This document shows, piece after piece, positions 8,895 to 18,230 of a DNA stretch of 64,000 nucleotides. Every line of letters begins with the position of its first letter. The stretch's first letter is position 1. The DNA comes from Cyanophora paradoxa (lineage: Eukaryota > Glaucocystophyceae > Cyanophorales > Cyanophoraceae): contig QPMI01000011.1 in assembly GCA_004431415.1 (NCBI GenBank), positions 1 to 64,000 of the forward strand, read 5' to 3'. Position numbers and translations under genes: made by a program. The notes below the pieces were generated by a model, which was not told where the DNA came from, made no database searches, and saw only the letters and a program-made list of their open reading frames with translations.

Positions 8895-10437
8895 AGGCAC
8901 CTGTAAAGTCAACTCTCATTGTGGGAGCATTCACATACACAAGGGGATAAATGCGAATATATTTGATTCTGAGAGAATAACCTATGTAAAAAGCATCTTT
9001 GATGCTGAGAGGAAATCCACTCAACAGAGCCATATCACCTGAGTTGTGAGCATTGTTAATGTTCTCACAGACATATATTTTGTTCTGCCCATCTAATCGA
9101 ATAAAAGACCAGTTGATCCCATCAGTGGATGTTGCCACATTGAAAGTCTTAATAAAAGCATTGGTGTCCCCTGATCCATAGGCAATCACAGAAGAGAGTT
9201 CAAAAGTATATGGAAAAGCAACTTGTAGGTATTCAGTGGGGGTTTCCCATATCTGTTCAGGAGCATAGGCTCCAGCTTCCCAGCCAAATGCTGAAGGTCT
9301 AGCCATGAAAGGCTCTTTACCTGTCACAGAGGATGAGGCAGTAAAGGCATCATCTGCAAGCTGATACCAATTAGCATCCAAAGGAGGTGATGTAGTGAGA
9401 GTGGATGAGATGTAAGCCTTTGTAGGGTTCTTTAGTTCATAGTTTGCTACTAAAAGGCTGCAAAGCTTATTGATCATATCATTGTTTGCTGCTATGTATG
9501 TTTCTGTGAAAGAAAGCATATCTGGGATTTTAGAAGTGTCATCAAGGGAGCTTACTATATGATTTGGAAGAGGTACTGATAGCCTGTAATATCTCCCATA
9601 ATCCTGATCATAGTTGTAGGGTAACAACTCCTCCATTTTATCAAGGGCAGAAAGCTCACTTGCAGCCATGAGCATGTTAATCAATGGGCTTCCATCTGTT
9701 GAGGCAATCCATGAGAGAATGCCCAGCTGTTCACAGTCTCATAAGCATAACCCACATAATCAGACTCTAAATGTGGGTCTACCTCTCCACAAGAGATGCT
9801 TATTACTATAATATCATCATCATCACTGTAAATCTTCTTTGCATGGCTGTAACCACACACACTGGGATTATTGTTTCCCGAAATGGCACCATCAATGAGA
9901 CAGACATATACTCCCGATTGAAATCAACAATGCTTACAGGAGAGAAATATGTAGGAGCAGCAGAAGTAGCCCTGGCAGCAATCTTACAAGGCATAAAGTT
10001 GTAATTGTTGTCATTTGTGATAAATATTGGTTTCATATTCTGAGTATCAAAGGATGTAATCACAATGTCTTTTAGGGAATCCTGTATGAGTGATTCACCA
10101 GTAACTGAATTGATTGCAGTCTCCAAGGGTCCCACATCATACTTTGTATTAAATAGGCATTTTCGATTATATTTCGAGGATTTGCGAAAATCAAGGGCAG
10201 TTGGGCTAGGTAAATGTTGTGTAAATCGTTTGCTGTGAGTTTAGGTTCACCTGGTTTATCAGGATGCCTTATATTCAAACCTATTGCAATGATCCCACCA
10301 GTGGAAGTTCCACTCACAAGATCCACAAGATCGATTATTCTCCTGCCAGTTCGATTTTCGATTTCTTTTAGCAGCCTGGTTATGATAATGCCCCTTGCAC
10401 CCCCGCCAGAAAGACTTAAAACGACCTTGAGAGGCAT
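8884..10437 (-). pseudogene. patatin-like phospholipase with C-terminal discoidin domain, three frameshifts
   Basis: Acyl hydrolase that cleaves membrane lipids, fused to a glycan-binding-type domain. The ATG at 10,437 opens a classic patatin N-terminus: oxyanion loop GGGARG (residues 11-16) and nucleophile elbow GTSTG (43-47, Ser45). Later pieces in other frames hold KPIFITN, ARATSAAPTYF and the catalytic Asp in IDGAISGNN. The helical C-terminal cap follows (YYRLSVPL...LDDTS). The last 130 or so residues (about 9,300-8,884) look like an F5/8C discoidin domain: TFNVATSTDGINWSF, then LRIKYIRIYPL and RVDFTG. Frame changes near 10,100, 9,905 and 9,730 are each explained by one missing base. Membrane breaching during entry or exit is an inference. 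Confidence 0.8.
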
Positions 10438-10480
10438 CTTTTACTTATCAGGAATTTTATAAATCCATATAGTAAAAGCC
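10438..10480. promoter_or_regulatory. shared divergent promoter
   Basis: A 43-bp AT-rich gap separates the patatin-like start (10,437, leftward) from the 10,481 start (rightward). It is roughly symmetric, with CTTTTACT on one side and AGTAAAAG on the other, both next to a start codon. Similar AAAG-type words precede other starts here (13,781 and 14,871), so this may be part of the viral promoter. Confidence 0.45.
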
Positions 10481-11077
10481 ATGAGCTTCAATTACCCACC
10501 AAATCTAGAAACCATTCAAGATGATAATGCAAGCAGCACCAAGCATGTGAACTTTGATAATATTAAAGTAAAGGGTTCAGTTTCAATTGACCACAGCTCT
10601 GATAATTCATCAAAGACTCAATCAAGGGAGCATGCTTTATCTGTGAATCAAACCGATCCAGATAAAGAGGATGTCAGTGTAGCCTTTAGTTTGGGTAATG
10701 TGAAAGCAAACCAAGTGGCAGAGATCAAAGCAACAAGAAGGAGACCTAGGAAACTAAAAACCAGTGGCACTCACCCAGATATACCTTCCAGGTTCGATAG
10801 TGGTCGATTGATTTTCAATGTTCAAGATGAGCAGGGCAAACAGAACACAGCTTTGCGAATTTACAATGAGGGCAGCACTGCAAAAGCTGAGGTCCCCCAA
10901 GTATTGCAAGTGGGTCCCATTGCCAATACAAATCAGGTCTCCTACACAAATGATGTCTACCCCAAGGATATTACATATGACTTTGCAAGAAATGAGCCTT
11001 TTGGTTTCTTTACTCCAAAAGATGTCCATCAAAAAAAGCCATCAATTACAATCAACAGTAGCCCAGTCAACCAGTAG
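10481..11077 (+). CDS. 198-residue viral protein, probable structural, unknown
   Basis: Intact frame with an ATG at 10,481. It is polar, with a basic stretch (TRRRPRKLK, about residues 86-94) and a strand-rich middle (RFDSGRLIFNVQDEQG). It is the first gene of the rightward run that leads into the fibre module, so it may anchor fibres to the capsid. No recognised domain; the role is from context only. Confidence 0.55.
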   Translation: MSFNYPPNLETIQDDNASSTKHVNFDNIKVKGSVSIDHSSDNSSKTQSREHALSVNQTDPDKEDVSVAFSLGNVKANQVAEIKATRRRPRKLKTSGTHPDIPSRFDSGRLIFNVQDEQGKQNTALRIYNEGSTAKAEVPQVLQVGPIANTNQVSYTNDVYPKDITYDFARNEPFGFFTPKDVHQKKPSITINSSPVNQ

Positions 11078-11106
11078 CAATCCATTTACATCCTGATTTA
11101 GTCGAA

Positions 11107-13755
11107 ATGGATAGGCACCTTTTGCCTTTGTATAGCAATGTGAAAGACCTTGGAATTAGAACCAGGCAATGGCGAAATATCCATGGCAGCAATGTGTATG
11201 CAAATGGGGAGAAACTTGTGAGTGAGAAAACTCTAAGGGAAATAATTGAGCATTATGGTCCCAATGGACCAACAGTCCCATTCCCTATTCCATTTCCAAA
11301 TGGACCTCCCGATTTAACACCAAAGAAACAGCCTGGAAGAGAATACACAGCAACTGAAGATGTAGCCTTTGGGCAGCATATTGTTAGTTGGGAGCAAGTT
11401 CGCAATAAACCTATAATTGAACCCAGAAAGCAAATAGATGAGCAGTATTTACCTCCTGAAGTCGATATATTAGAGCTTGATGAATATCAATTCGTTCCAG
11501 ATGAGGAAGAATATTTACCAGATGGTTTTGACCCACAAGAATATGAATATGATCAGTTTGACCCCAATGAGGAGGAGATACTACCAGATGGCTTAGATCC
11601 CCAAGAGTTTGAGTATGAGCAGAACTATGAACCTGATGAGGAGTATTTGCCAGATGGGCATGATCCACCAGCTGTTGATTATGAGCAACCTTATGAACCC
11701 ATGAGGAATTATTACCAGATGGATTTCGACCTGAGATCTGGGAGTTCTTTCCTGATTATGAACAAATTAATAATAAACCTGCAAAGTATCCCCAGAGGAT
11801 CACAATCATGATTGGGATGAGATCTTAGGCAAACCTCAGAAGTATCCACCAGAAGATCACAGGCATGATTGGGGTGAAATTGATGGGATTCCAACTGAGT
11901 TCCACCAAGCAAACATGAACATATTTGGGATGAGATCAATGACCAACCAGAATTCGCAAAGGTGGAGCCTCTTGATAACTTGGGGTTTCTCTTTACCAGA
12001 CTTGTAATATCCCTGAAAGAATCTTTTTGAATGAACACTATGTACATGTGAATGGGACACTTGCAAATTCAGCTATGAGAGGACCACTTCATATTAGGAC
12101 ATTACCAGGCTCTTTTGAAACCCCACCACCACCAGGAGCAACCATACCAAATATCTTTGTGTCAAGCTACATGGAGGCTGACATTCCCACAGATACATTC
12201 AGAGTCCCAACAGACCAGCAACCTACCAAAATTACAACTCTGCTATACAGGTTCATGTAGCAGATGTAAGCAGCTTAGATGGCTCAAGACCAATGATAGT
12301 TTTCAGTCGAGATAAGTATTCCTACATTCCCATAGTGGGAACTGCAAATGATAATTATGGAAGGGCAGAGCTTGCATGGATTAAAACAGATTATGGTGGG
12401 GTTCTGGAAGCCAATCAAAGAATGGCTGCAAAAAACATACACAATGAGAGCATTTCGAGAGTAGTCACAGAGGATTACCTTCAAGCTCAGAACTACATAG
12501 ATGAAACAGAACTAAATACAATCATTGCAGGTATAGGTATTGGTGTTACAGGCAATTACCTCCCTCTCACAGGTGGGACTATTGATGGAACAGTAACAGC
12601 ATGTAACTTCTTTGTCCATACTGAAAGCAATCAAACCTTTCCTGTGGTTCATCCAGGAGGTGAGTATGAGATCCCAGATGATCCAGCTATTATGCCCATT
12701 AAGATTGACCTACCTTCTGATTATGTTGGAAGGGGTGAACTGAAAACGATCTCTTTCACAGGAGATTATAATGATCTCCTCAATAAACCCACCCCATCCA
12801 ATTTACACCCTGTTGCATACTCAGGTAGTTTCCTTGATCTGAATAATAGATCACACACCCACACAAAGGCAGAAATTATAGATTTTGCACACACTCACAC
12901 CAAATCCCAGATAACAGATTTTGCTCACTTCCACACCAGAGCAGATATTACGAATTTCGCTCACACTCATGTTAAATCTGAGATCTTAGATCTCGGAAAT
13001 GTTGCATATGTTGGTCACACCCATACCAAGGCAGAGATTACAGATCTTGGAAATGTTGCATATGTAGGTCACACCCACACTAAGGCAGAGATTACAGATT
13101 TTGCACATACTCATGATTGGAATACAGATATTTATAACAAACCAGCGATTTTCTCGGGCAACTACAATGATCTGACAAATAAACCCACCCTTGATCCCTT
13201 TACAGCAAATAATATCACTGCAAATGCAAACCTTCTCATTGGATCAGGTTACTTTCTCGATTATGACCCATATATTATGCCTGATCCTCCTGTTATTTGG
13301 AATTTCCACAATTCAACCCTTTCTACTAACTCTATATCTTACTATCAGGATAAAACCCTACTTGTTCGTGGAAATGCATATGCAAGAGAAATGTGGGTCA
13401 TGGATCCTCGGGACAATTCAAAGGTTACTAAGCTGGCTCCTCAATACATGCTTGATAACCTGATTAGAAAAGGGAGACATGAAATGACAATTGCAAATCC
13501 TCAAATTGGGGCAGTTCAGCAAGGCAAAACCATACCATTACATTAAATTGGAGTCCTGCCTTTGCATCTGCTCCATCTGTTGTTGTAACATTGCAGGGAC
13601 TACCTGCAACAAATGTGGAAATCGATTATAAAATAGGAATATCAAGCAACTCAACAACCTCTACCACAATCAATCTTGTTATTTGGGCAGCAGGATGGGT
13701 AACCATTCAACCACAGTGGCTTCAAATTGCAATTCATTGGATAGCAACAGCATAA
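11107..13755 (+). pseudogene. long fibre protein with tail-fibre-like HTH repeats and H-lectin-like tip, frameshifted
   Basis: Probable receptor-binding fibre of about 880 codons. The N-terminus (DLGIRTRQWRNIHG) resembles the attachment segment of phage and giant-virus fibres. Acidic repeats of about 20-25 residues (pattern EEYLPDGxDPQEYEY) follow at 11,500-11,720, then HDWDEI repeats. At 12,854-13,118 lies an array of HTHTKAEITDFAHTH-type repeats, known from phage tail fibres. GDYNDLLNKP and GNYNDLTNKP flank the array. The last 70 or so residues (13,545-13,755; WSPAFASAPSVVVTL, then WLQIAIHWIATA) look like an H-type lectin domain. Frame changes near 11,705, 11,810, 12,210 and 13,540 interrupt it. 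It could instead be two genes split near 12,010. Confidence 0.7.
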
Positions 13756-13780
13756 TTAAGATTCTCACACTATTACAAAG

Positions 13781-14848
13781 ATGACCTCTCTATTAGAAAT
13801 CCCAAATTATGAACTTGCAGCCAAATCACTCCATAGCACCTCTCATGGAGTAGTTGATTCAACACCTGGGTATATTTGCACTGAAACTTCAAGTAATACC
13901 TCTTTCACAGAGAATAATATACTCAGAGTCAAAGAGATTAGATGTGATCGAAATGGAGGCAAGATTAGAACCACAGGCATTATAATCTCGAATAAAAATC
14001 AAGTCCAATCAGGTCAGGTAGTCCCGGATTCAGCAATATATGATAATGTGGGTGGAGTCACCACAGCACAGATAGTGACTTTTGGGAACACAAGCAATAA
14101 TTCCGCTCTTGTAGTCAAGAGTGGAGGAGCCTACATTGGAGATGGAGCAAATGTAGCAGGAACTGTCACAGCAAATCAACTATCTGTGAGTGGGACAAGT
14201 AGTTTTGGTGGGTATATGAATCTCAATGGTGGGCTTTCAGGGAATATTCAGTATGGAACACTCACGCTTTCCACAAGAATAAACACACCTGAGATTGACA
14301 ACATGAGTGACACAGTCATGAATTACAAGAGGAATGGGGACACCATCTTTTCTCTTCAAAAAACAACTCAAATAGATAACACAACTGTTCAACATCTGAC
14401 ACTTCCGACAAGCAAATATCTCAAATTAAGTAGCCATCCTCGTTTCTTTGCAACAAAACAGCAACCAAATGGGTCAATAACTGCAACAATTTCCTCAATA
14501 AATATATATCCAACAACAGGAGTCATAGTGAACCAAGGAAATCATTTCGATCCTGCGACAGGGCTTTTTACTGCCCCTGTTACAGGAAACTATCTTGTCA
14601 CATTTAGTGGATCCTGTTATTGGACTGGAAGAACAACTAATATTGTTACATTTTTACAGAAAAACGGAAGCTCATCTGGAATTGAAGTTAATACTAATTA
14701 TGCATCTGCATATGCAAACAATGGGTTCGAAATTATTGTAGACCTTCAAGCCAATGATTCCATCAGAATATCATATAATAGCAGTGGTGGAGGTTCTATA
14801 TATTATAATATCAGATGGTTCTTTGGATGTATGCTTGTCCATTCATAA
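13781..14848 (+). CDS. fibre paralog 1 with C1q-like head
   Basis: Intact 355-residue frame with an ATG at 13,781. Residues about 25-135 form a module shared with the next three genes: ICTET, then ILRVKEIRCDRNGGKIRTTG, then SALVVKSGGAYIGDG. A Gly/Thr/Ser-rich shaft follows. From about residue 215 a C1q/TNF-like head is visible (HPRFFATKQ at its start, FDPATGLFTAPVTGNYLVTFS in its middle). C1q folds trimerise and bind ligands, so this is a short trimeric spike with a common base and its own head. The next gene starts 22 bases downstream, suggesting coordinated expression. Confidence 0.75.
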   Translation: MTSLLEIPNYELAAKSLHSTSHGVVDSTPGYICTETSSNTSFTENNILRVKEIRCDRNGGKIRTTGIIISNKNQVQSGQVVPDSAIYDNVGGVTTAQIVTFGNTSNNSALVVKSGGAYIGDGANVAGTVTANQLSVSGTSSFGGYMNLNGGLSGNIQYGTLTLSTRINTPEIDNMSDTVMNYKRNGDTIFSLQKTTQIDNTTVQHLTLPTSKYLKLSSHPRFFATKQQPNGSITATISSINIYPTTGVIVNQGNHFDPATGLFTAPVTGNYLVTFSGSCYWTGRTTNIVTFLQKNGSSSGIEVNTNYASAYANNGFEIIVDLQANDSIRISYNSSGGGSIYYNIRWFFGCMLVHS

Positions 14849-14870
14849 TATTGTCTACATAATATAAAGA

Positions 14871-15889
14871 ATGTCTACACAAATAGCAGTTCCTGTTTTC
14901 TGTTATGCTGCCCCGAAATTACATCAACTCAATCACACAGTAACAGATGCAACCCCTGGGTTTATTTGCACTGAAACAACAGGAGCCGATTCGTTTTCTC
15001 AAAACTCTGTGATCAGATGCAAAGAAATTCGATGTGATCGCAATGGGGGCAAGGTGAGAACCACAGGTTTAATAGTTTCAAACAAGAACCAAGTTCAATC
15101 AGGTCAGATAGTCTCAGATTCCACAATATATGATGATGTAGGAGGGTTCACCACACCCAAAATAGTAACATTTAACAATACAATCAATAACTCTGCTCTT
15201 GTTGTGAGAAGTGGAGGAGCTTACATTGGAGATGGGCAAGGGTTGATGGAACCCTAACAGCAAATCAGGTAAGTATTACAGGAACAAGCACCTTTACAGG
15301 ATTGGTAACAGCAAATGCTGGTATTTCACTACCAATTGCCTCACAATCCATAATCACAGCAACAAACAAGGTTGTCACACCAGAAATCGATACAGGAGCC
15401 AATGTAGACCTTCTTCTCAAACGAAATAGTAACACTGTCGCTACTCTGGAAGCGAATAGTTTGACAGTTAATACAGGGTGTTATCTCAAAACATCACATC
15501 CACGATTTTCAGTTCAACTTGGCTACAATCACACTGCTACAACTTCTGCTGATCTAATAAACTGGGCAACAGTTCGAGTAAACAATACCAATTCATTCAG
15601 CACATCAACTGGAAGGTTCACAGCACCTGTTGCAGGACACTATCGTTTTTCAGTATTCACTTCTTCAACCACAACTTCTGCTATTGAATTGTTTCTCAGG
15701 GTAAACAATGCAGATCCAGGGGGATTGAGCATTTCCCAAGTTCACAATCTGTCAACAACAAATAAAGCGCTGTGTTTCTCTTGCATTCTCAATCTTGCCC
15801 AAAACGAATTTGTTACACTTGTTACAAATTCAGTCGGTTCATATGCAAGTCAAACAGCCTTCTCAGGTGAATTAATAAGCATCGTTTAA
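14871..15889 (+). pseudogene. fibre paralog 2 with C1q-like head, one frameshift
   Basis: Second member of the tandem fibre family. The first 120 residues nearly repeat paralog 1 (VIRCKEIRCDRNGGKVRTTG, SALVVRSGGAYIGDG). The frame breaks near 15,240 in a short run of G, one base shorter than needed, and resumes as a shaft plus a C1q-like head (HPRFSVQLG, then FSTSTGRFTAPVAGHYRFSVF) ending at 15,889. The heads of paralogs 1 and 2 differ far more than the bases, as expected when receptor-binding parts diversify. It would be intact with one more G. Confidence 0.72.
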
Positions 15890-15911
15890 TTTTCTTATGG
15901 TAGTTTAGGAA

Positions 15912-16178
15912 ATGTCGAATATTTACCAAGTGGTTCTATCTGATATTGAGAAGTTGGGAATGGAATTTTGTGCTGCTTCTGTTCAGGATTGGATCGATAA
16001 TGCTGCCCATAACAGAGCAAGAATTGCAATTGATGAGATTGTTCAGAAAGAAATCCATTCTTGCATCTCAGGTGGAGTTCAAATACCAACCTCAAAGGAA
16101 GCGATTGTATTACAGGCATTCCAAAGGGGAACTGTGAAGAAAGCAATTGAGTATAACAATGTCACAGAAGAGCTGTGA
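15912..16178 (+). CDS. 88-residue helical viral protein, unknown
   Basis: Intact small frame with an ATG at 15,912, within the fibre cluster. The composition is helical (VLSDIEKLGMEFCAASVQDWID) with no membrane segment and no recognised motif. Its place between fibre genes suggests a virion or chaperone role, which is speculative. An overlapping GTG start at 16,175 for the next gene is possible, but I prefer the ATG at 16,214. Confidence 0.5.
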   Translation: MSNIYQVVLSDIEKLGMEFCAASVQDWIDNAAHNRARIAIDEIVQKEIHSCISGGVQIPTSKEAIVLQAFQRGTVKKAIEYNNVTEEL

Positions 16179-16213
16179 ACATTATTTTTCTTTCCTTCTT
16201 AGTAAAAGAAGCA

Positions 16214-17059
16214 ATGGGTGAATATAATCGAGTTCAACTTCCAATATATTCCCTTGGATCCCCTGCAATGCACTTTCGCCAGCATGAAGTTAATGATGAG
16301 GTTCGTGGTTTAGAATCCACAGAGAGACCCAATTCCAATGGTAACTCCTTTGATAAAAATTCGATTATTCGAGTTAAAGAGCTGAGAGCTGATAAGAATT
16401 CAGGTGTGGTTAAAACAACTCGACTTCTTGTCACAAATGCTAACTTTTTCCAGCCTACAAATGGAGGTCCTGATGCTTACAGTGTTGATCTGAAAGCCCT
16501 GGATTTCGATAAGAATTCTGCAGCTGTTACTGTGAGATCAGGAGGAGCATTTATTGGGGGTGGCTGCAGAGTTTCAGGTCAACTCTCATCCTCAATTTCG
16601 TATAATGATGTCCCAGATACTCTTGAACAAAATGTTGAAGACCCCCAACGAATTCGATTATATATACCAGTTGCACAACAGCCACTTATTCAATTTTACC
16701 AAGGTTATACTGTCACACTTGAAAACTCTGAATTGATTGAAGGAACCAAAAGAGTAATGAGAGGGCTGGTCATTCCTTCTGCAATGCTTTCTTTATGTAG
16801 AGCCAACAATAACCAGCCAGGTCACAGATACAATTTCAGTGTTCAAGGATATGATCATTTCGGCACAGGGTTCTGTGTTTATAATAACAATTTCACCTAT
16901 GATCTGTTTGTTACAGATATTGGAAAATATACAATTACAGTTATGGGTATCAGAACAGATATAGCTGCTGTCTCAGCTCTTAGAGGTGTTACTCCTGATA
17001 CTCTTTCTCAAACAGGGTTTTACATGGAGCCAGATGTGATTGATGAACCCACCCCATAA
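16214..17059 (+). CDS. fibre paralog 3, different C-terminal head
   Basis: Intact 281-residue frame from the ATG at 16,214. It shares the base module of paralogs 1 and 2 (IIRVKELRADKNSGVVKTTR, then AAVTVRSGGAFIGGG). After residue about 130 it has a different strand-rich domain (LVIPSAMLSLCRANN, YNFSVQGYDHFGTG, DIGKYTITVMGIRTD) instead of C1q. Paralog 4 shares this head type, so the family has at least two head classes on one base. The head fold is unrecognised but looks like a beta sandwich. Confidence 0.68.
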   Translation: MGEYNRVQLPIYSLGSPAMHFRQHEVNDEVRGLESTERPNSNGNSFDKNSIIRVKELRADKNSGVVKTTRLLVTNANFFQPTNGGPDAYSVDLKALDFDKNSAAVTVRSGGAFIGGGCRVSGQLSSSISYNDVPDTLEQNVEDPQRIRLYIPVAQQPLIQFYQGYTVTLENSELIEGTKRVMRGLVIPSAMLSLCRANNNQPGHRYNFSVQGYDHFGTGFCVYNNNFTYDLFVTDIGKYTITVMGIRTDIAAVSALRGVTPDTLSQTGFYMEPDVIDEPTP

Positions 17060-17082
17060 AAGATATATCCCTTTAATGTAAA

Positions 17083-17912
17083 ATGGCTGAGCAACCCCCA
17101 CTTGAACGAATTATTACACCACAGCTATCATTAGCTGCCCCAGCAAACCATGTTCTGCAGCATGCTACCTTTGATGATGTGGAAGGTCTCCAATCAACAG
17201 AGGTCCAACCTACAATGAACACCTTTGGTTCCACCCACAAACTGAGATTACAGGAACTCAGGTGTGATAAAAATAATGGAATAGTTAAGACAACTAAGCT
17301 ACTTGTCACAAATGCAAACTTTTCTGCTCATTATGGAGACCCAGATAGCTATGGAGATCCTCTGTCTACTTATTCTTTTGAATCTAGGTCGGGAGCTATT
17401 AACTGCAAATCGGGGGAGCTTATATTGGTGATGGTCTTAGGGTTGGTGGGCTGTTGGAGCGCCTTTATTTGTGAATGATCAACCCAATCCCATTGATCCA
17501 ATACAAGAATTCGAACCTATGTCCCCAGCATGAATGCCCATACATTATAAAGATATTCCCCATTGTTGTAAATGAACAAACAGCAGTAGTAGACTCCCTT
17601 GTTGAAATTGGTGACCACTACAAGGTAGTTGTGGATATCCCACCAGATGTATATGCTGTATGTCAAGTAGAGGGTGGAACTCCTAATTTTGCAGTTGTGA
17701 TCACCCCATATGATAATTTTGGTATTGCTTATCATGGAGTCAATTTCGGTTTGGAAGACTATCAGTTTCTGGTGAGAGCCACCAAGTTTGGTATCTACAA
17801 GTGTGTATTATATGCTGAGAGAACCGATTTTATTGCAAAGCAGAATACCTATGCTGAATACTATGGCACAAATCGATATTTCCCCATTTTTGGGCAGGAT
17901 ACTGCTCCATAA
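17083..17912 (+). pseudogene. fibre paralog 4, frameshifted
   Basis: Fourth member of the fibre family. The ATG at 17,083 opens the shared base (LRLQELRCDKNNGIVKTTK). Near 17,410 the frame is lost in a run of five G where six would keep the SGGAYIGDG motif. A second change lies near 17,535. The C-terminal part (17,570-17,912) matches the paralog 3 head (YAVCQVEGGTPNFAVVITPYDNFG, and FGIYKCVLYAERTD). Whether the breaks are biological or technical is unresolved. Confidence 0.65.
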
Positions 17913-17934
17913 GAATATTGGGTATATATAGAGT

Positions 17935-18207
17935 ATGGATACTAAAACAAAAAAGTTTATTGATGCTGCTATGACAGTTCATGGTAAAGATAAATTCGAT
18001 TACAGTGAGACACATTACATCAAAGCTCAAGAGAAAGTATCTGTTAGATGTTTGCAGTGTAATAAGGTGATCCTTACCTATCCCTTTAATCATGTGAAGG
18101 GATCAGGGTGCAGGGACTGTAATAAAAGAAAAAGTCAAGCTCACAGGAAAAGAGCTACTTCATCAATCAGAGTAGAGTATAGGGATATTTGCATTAGGTT
18201 TGACTAG
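17935..18207 (+). CDS. zinc-ribbon protein, DUF723-like
   Basis: A 90-residue frame with an ATG at 17,935. The opening KFIDAAMTVHGKDKFDYSETHYI followed by CLQC (about residues 40-43) and CRDC (60-63) matches the small treble-clef/zinc-ribbon module common in giant viruses and near homing endonucleases, whose consensus is F-x(4)-HG-x-K-Y-D-Y-S with two CxxC pairs. The module probably binds DNA. Here it stands alone with a basic tail and no nuclease domain, so it may be a remnant or a regulator. Confidence 0.65.
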   Translation: MDTKTKKFIDAAMTVHGKDKFDYSETHYIKAQEKVSVRCLQCNKVILTYPFNHVKGSGCRDCNKRKSQAHRKRATSSIRVEYRDICIRFD

Positions 18208-18230
18208 TTAATTTTTCTAAGGTATTCTTA

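Noticed and set aside
9806-10135. Independent 109-residue gene
   Set aside because: Its sequence (KPIFITN, ARATSAAPTYF) is the middle of the patatin-like protein in a shifted frame.
11500-11720. Possible collagen or silk-like protein in the acidic EEYLPDG repeats
   Set aside because: No Gly-x-y triplets. The repeats are acidic and sit inside a frame that continues to the HTH array, so they are treated as part of the fibre shaft.
12854-13118. Phage origin of the left part, because of tail-fibre-like repeats
   Set aside because: The capsid protein, packaging ATPase and minor capsid genes are of the eukaryotic PLV/nucleocytovirus type, and no tail, portal or terminase gene is visible.
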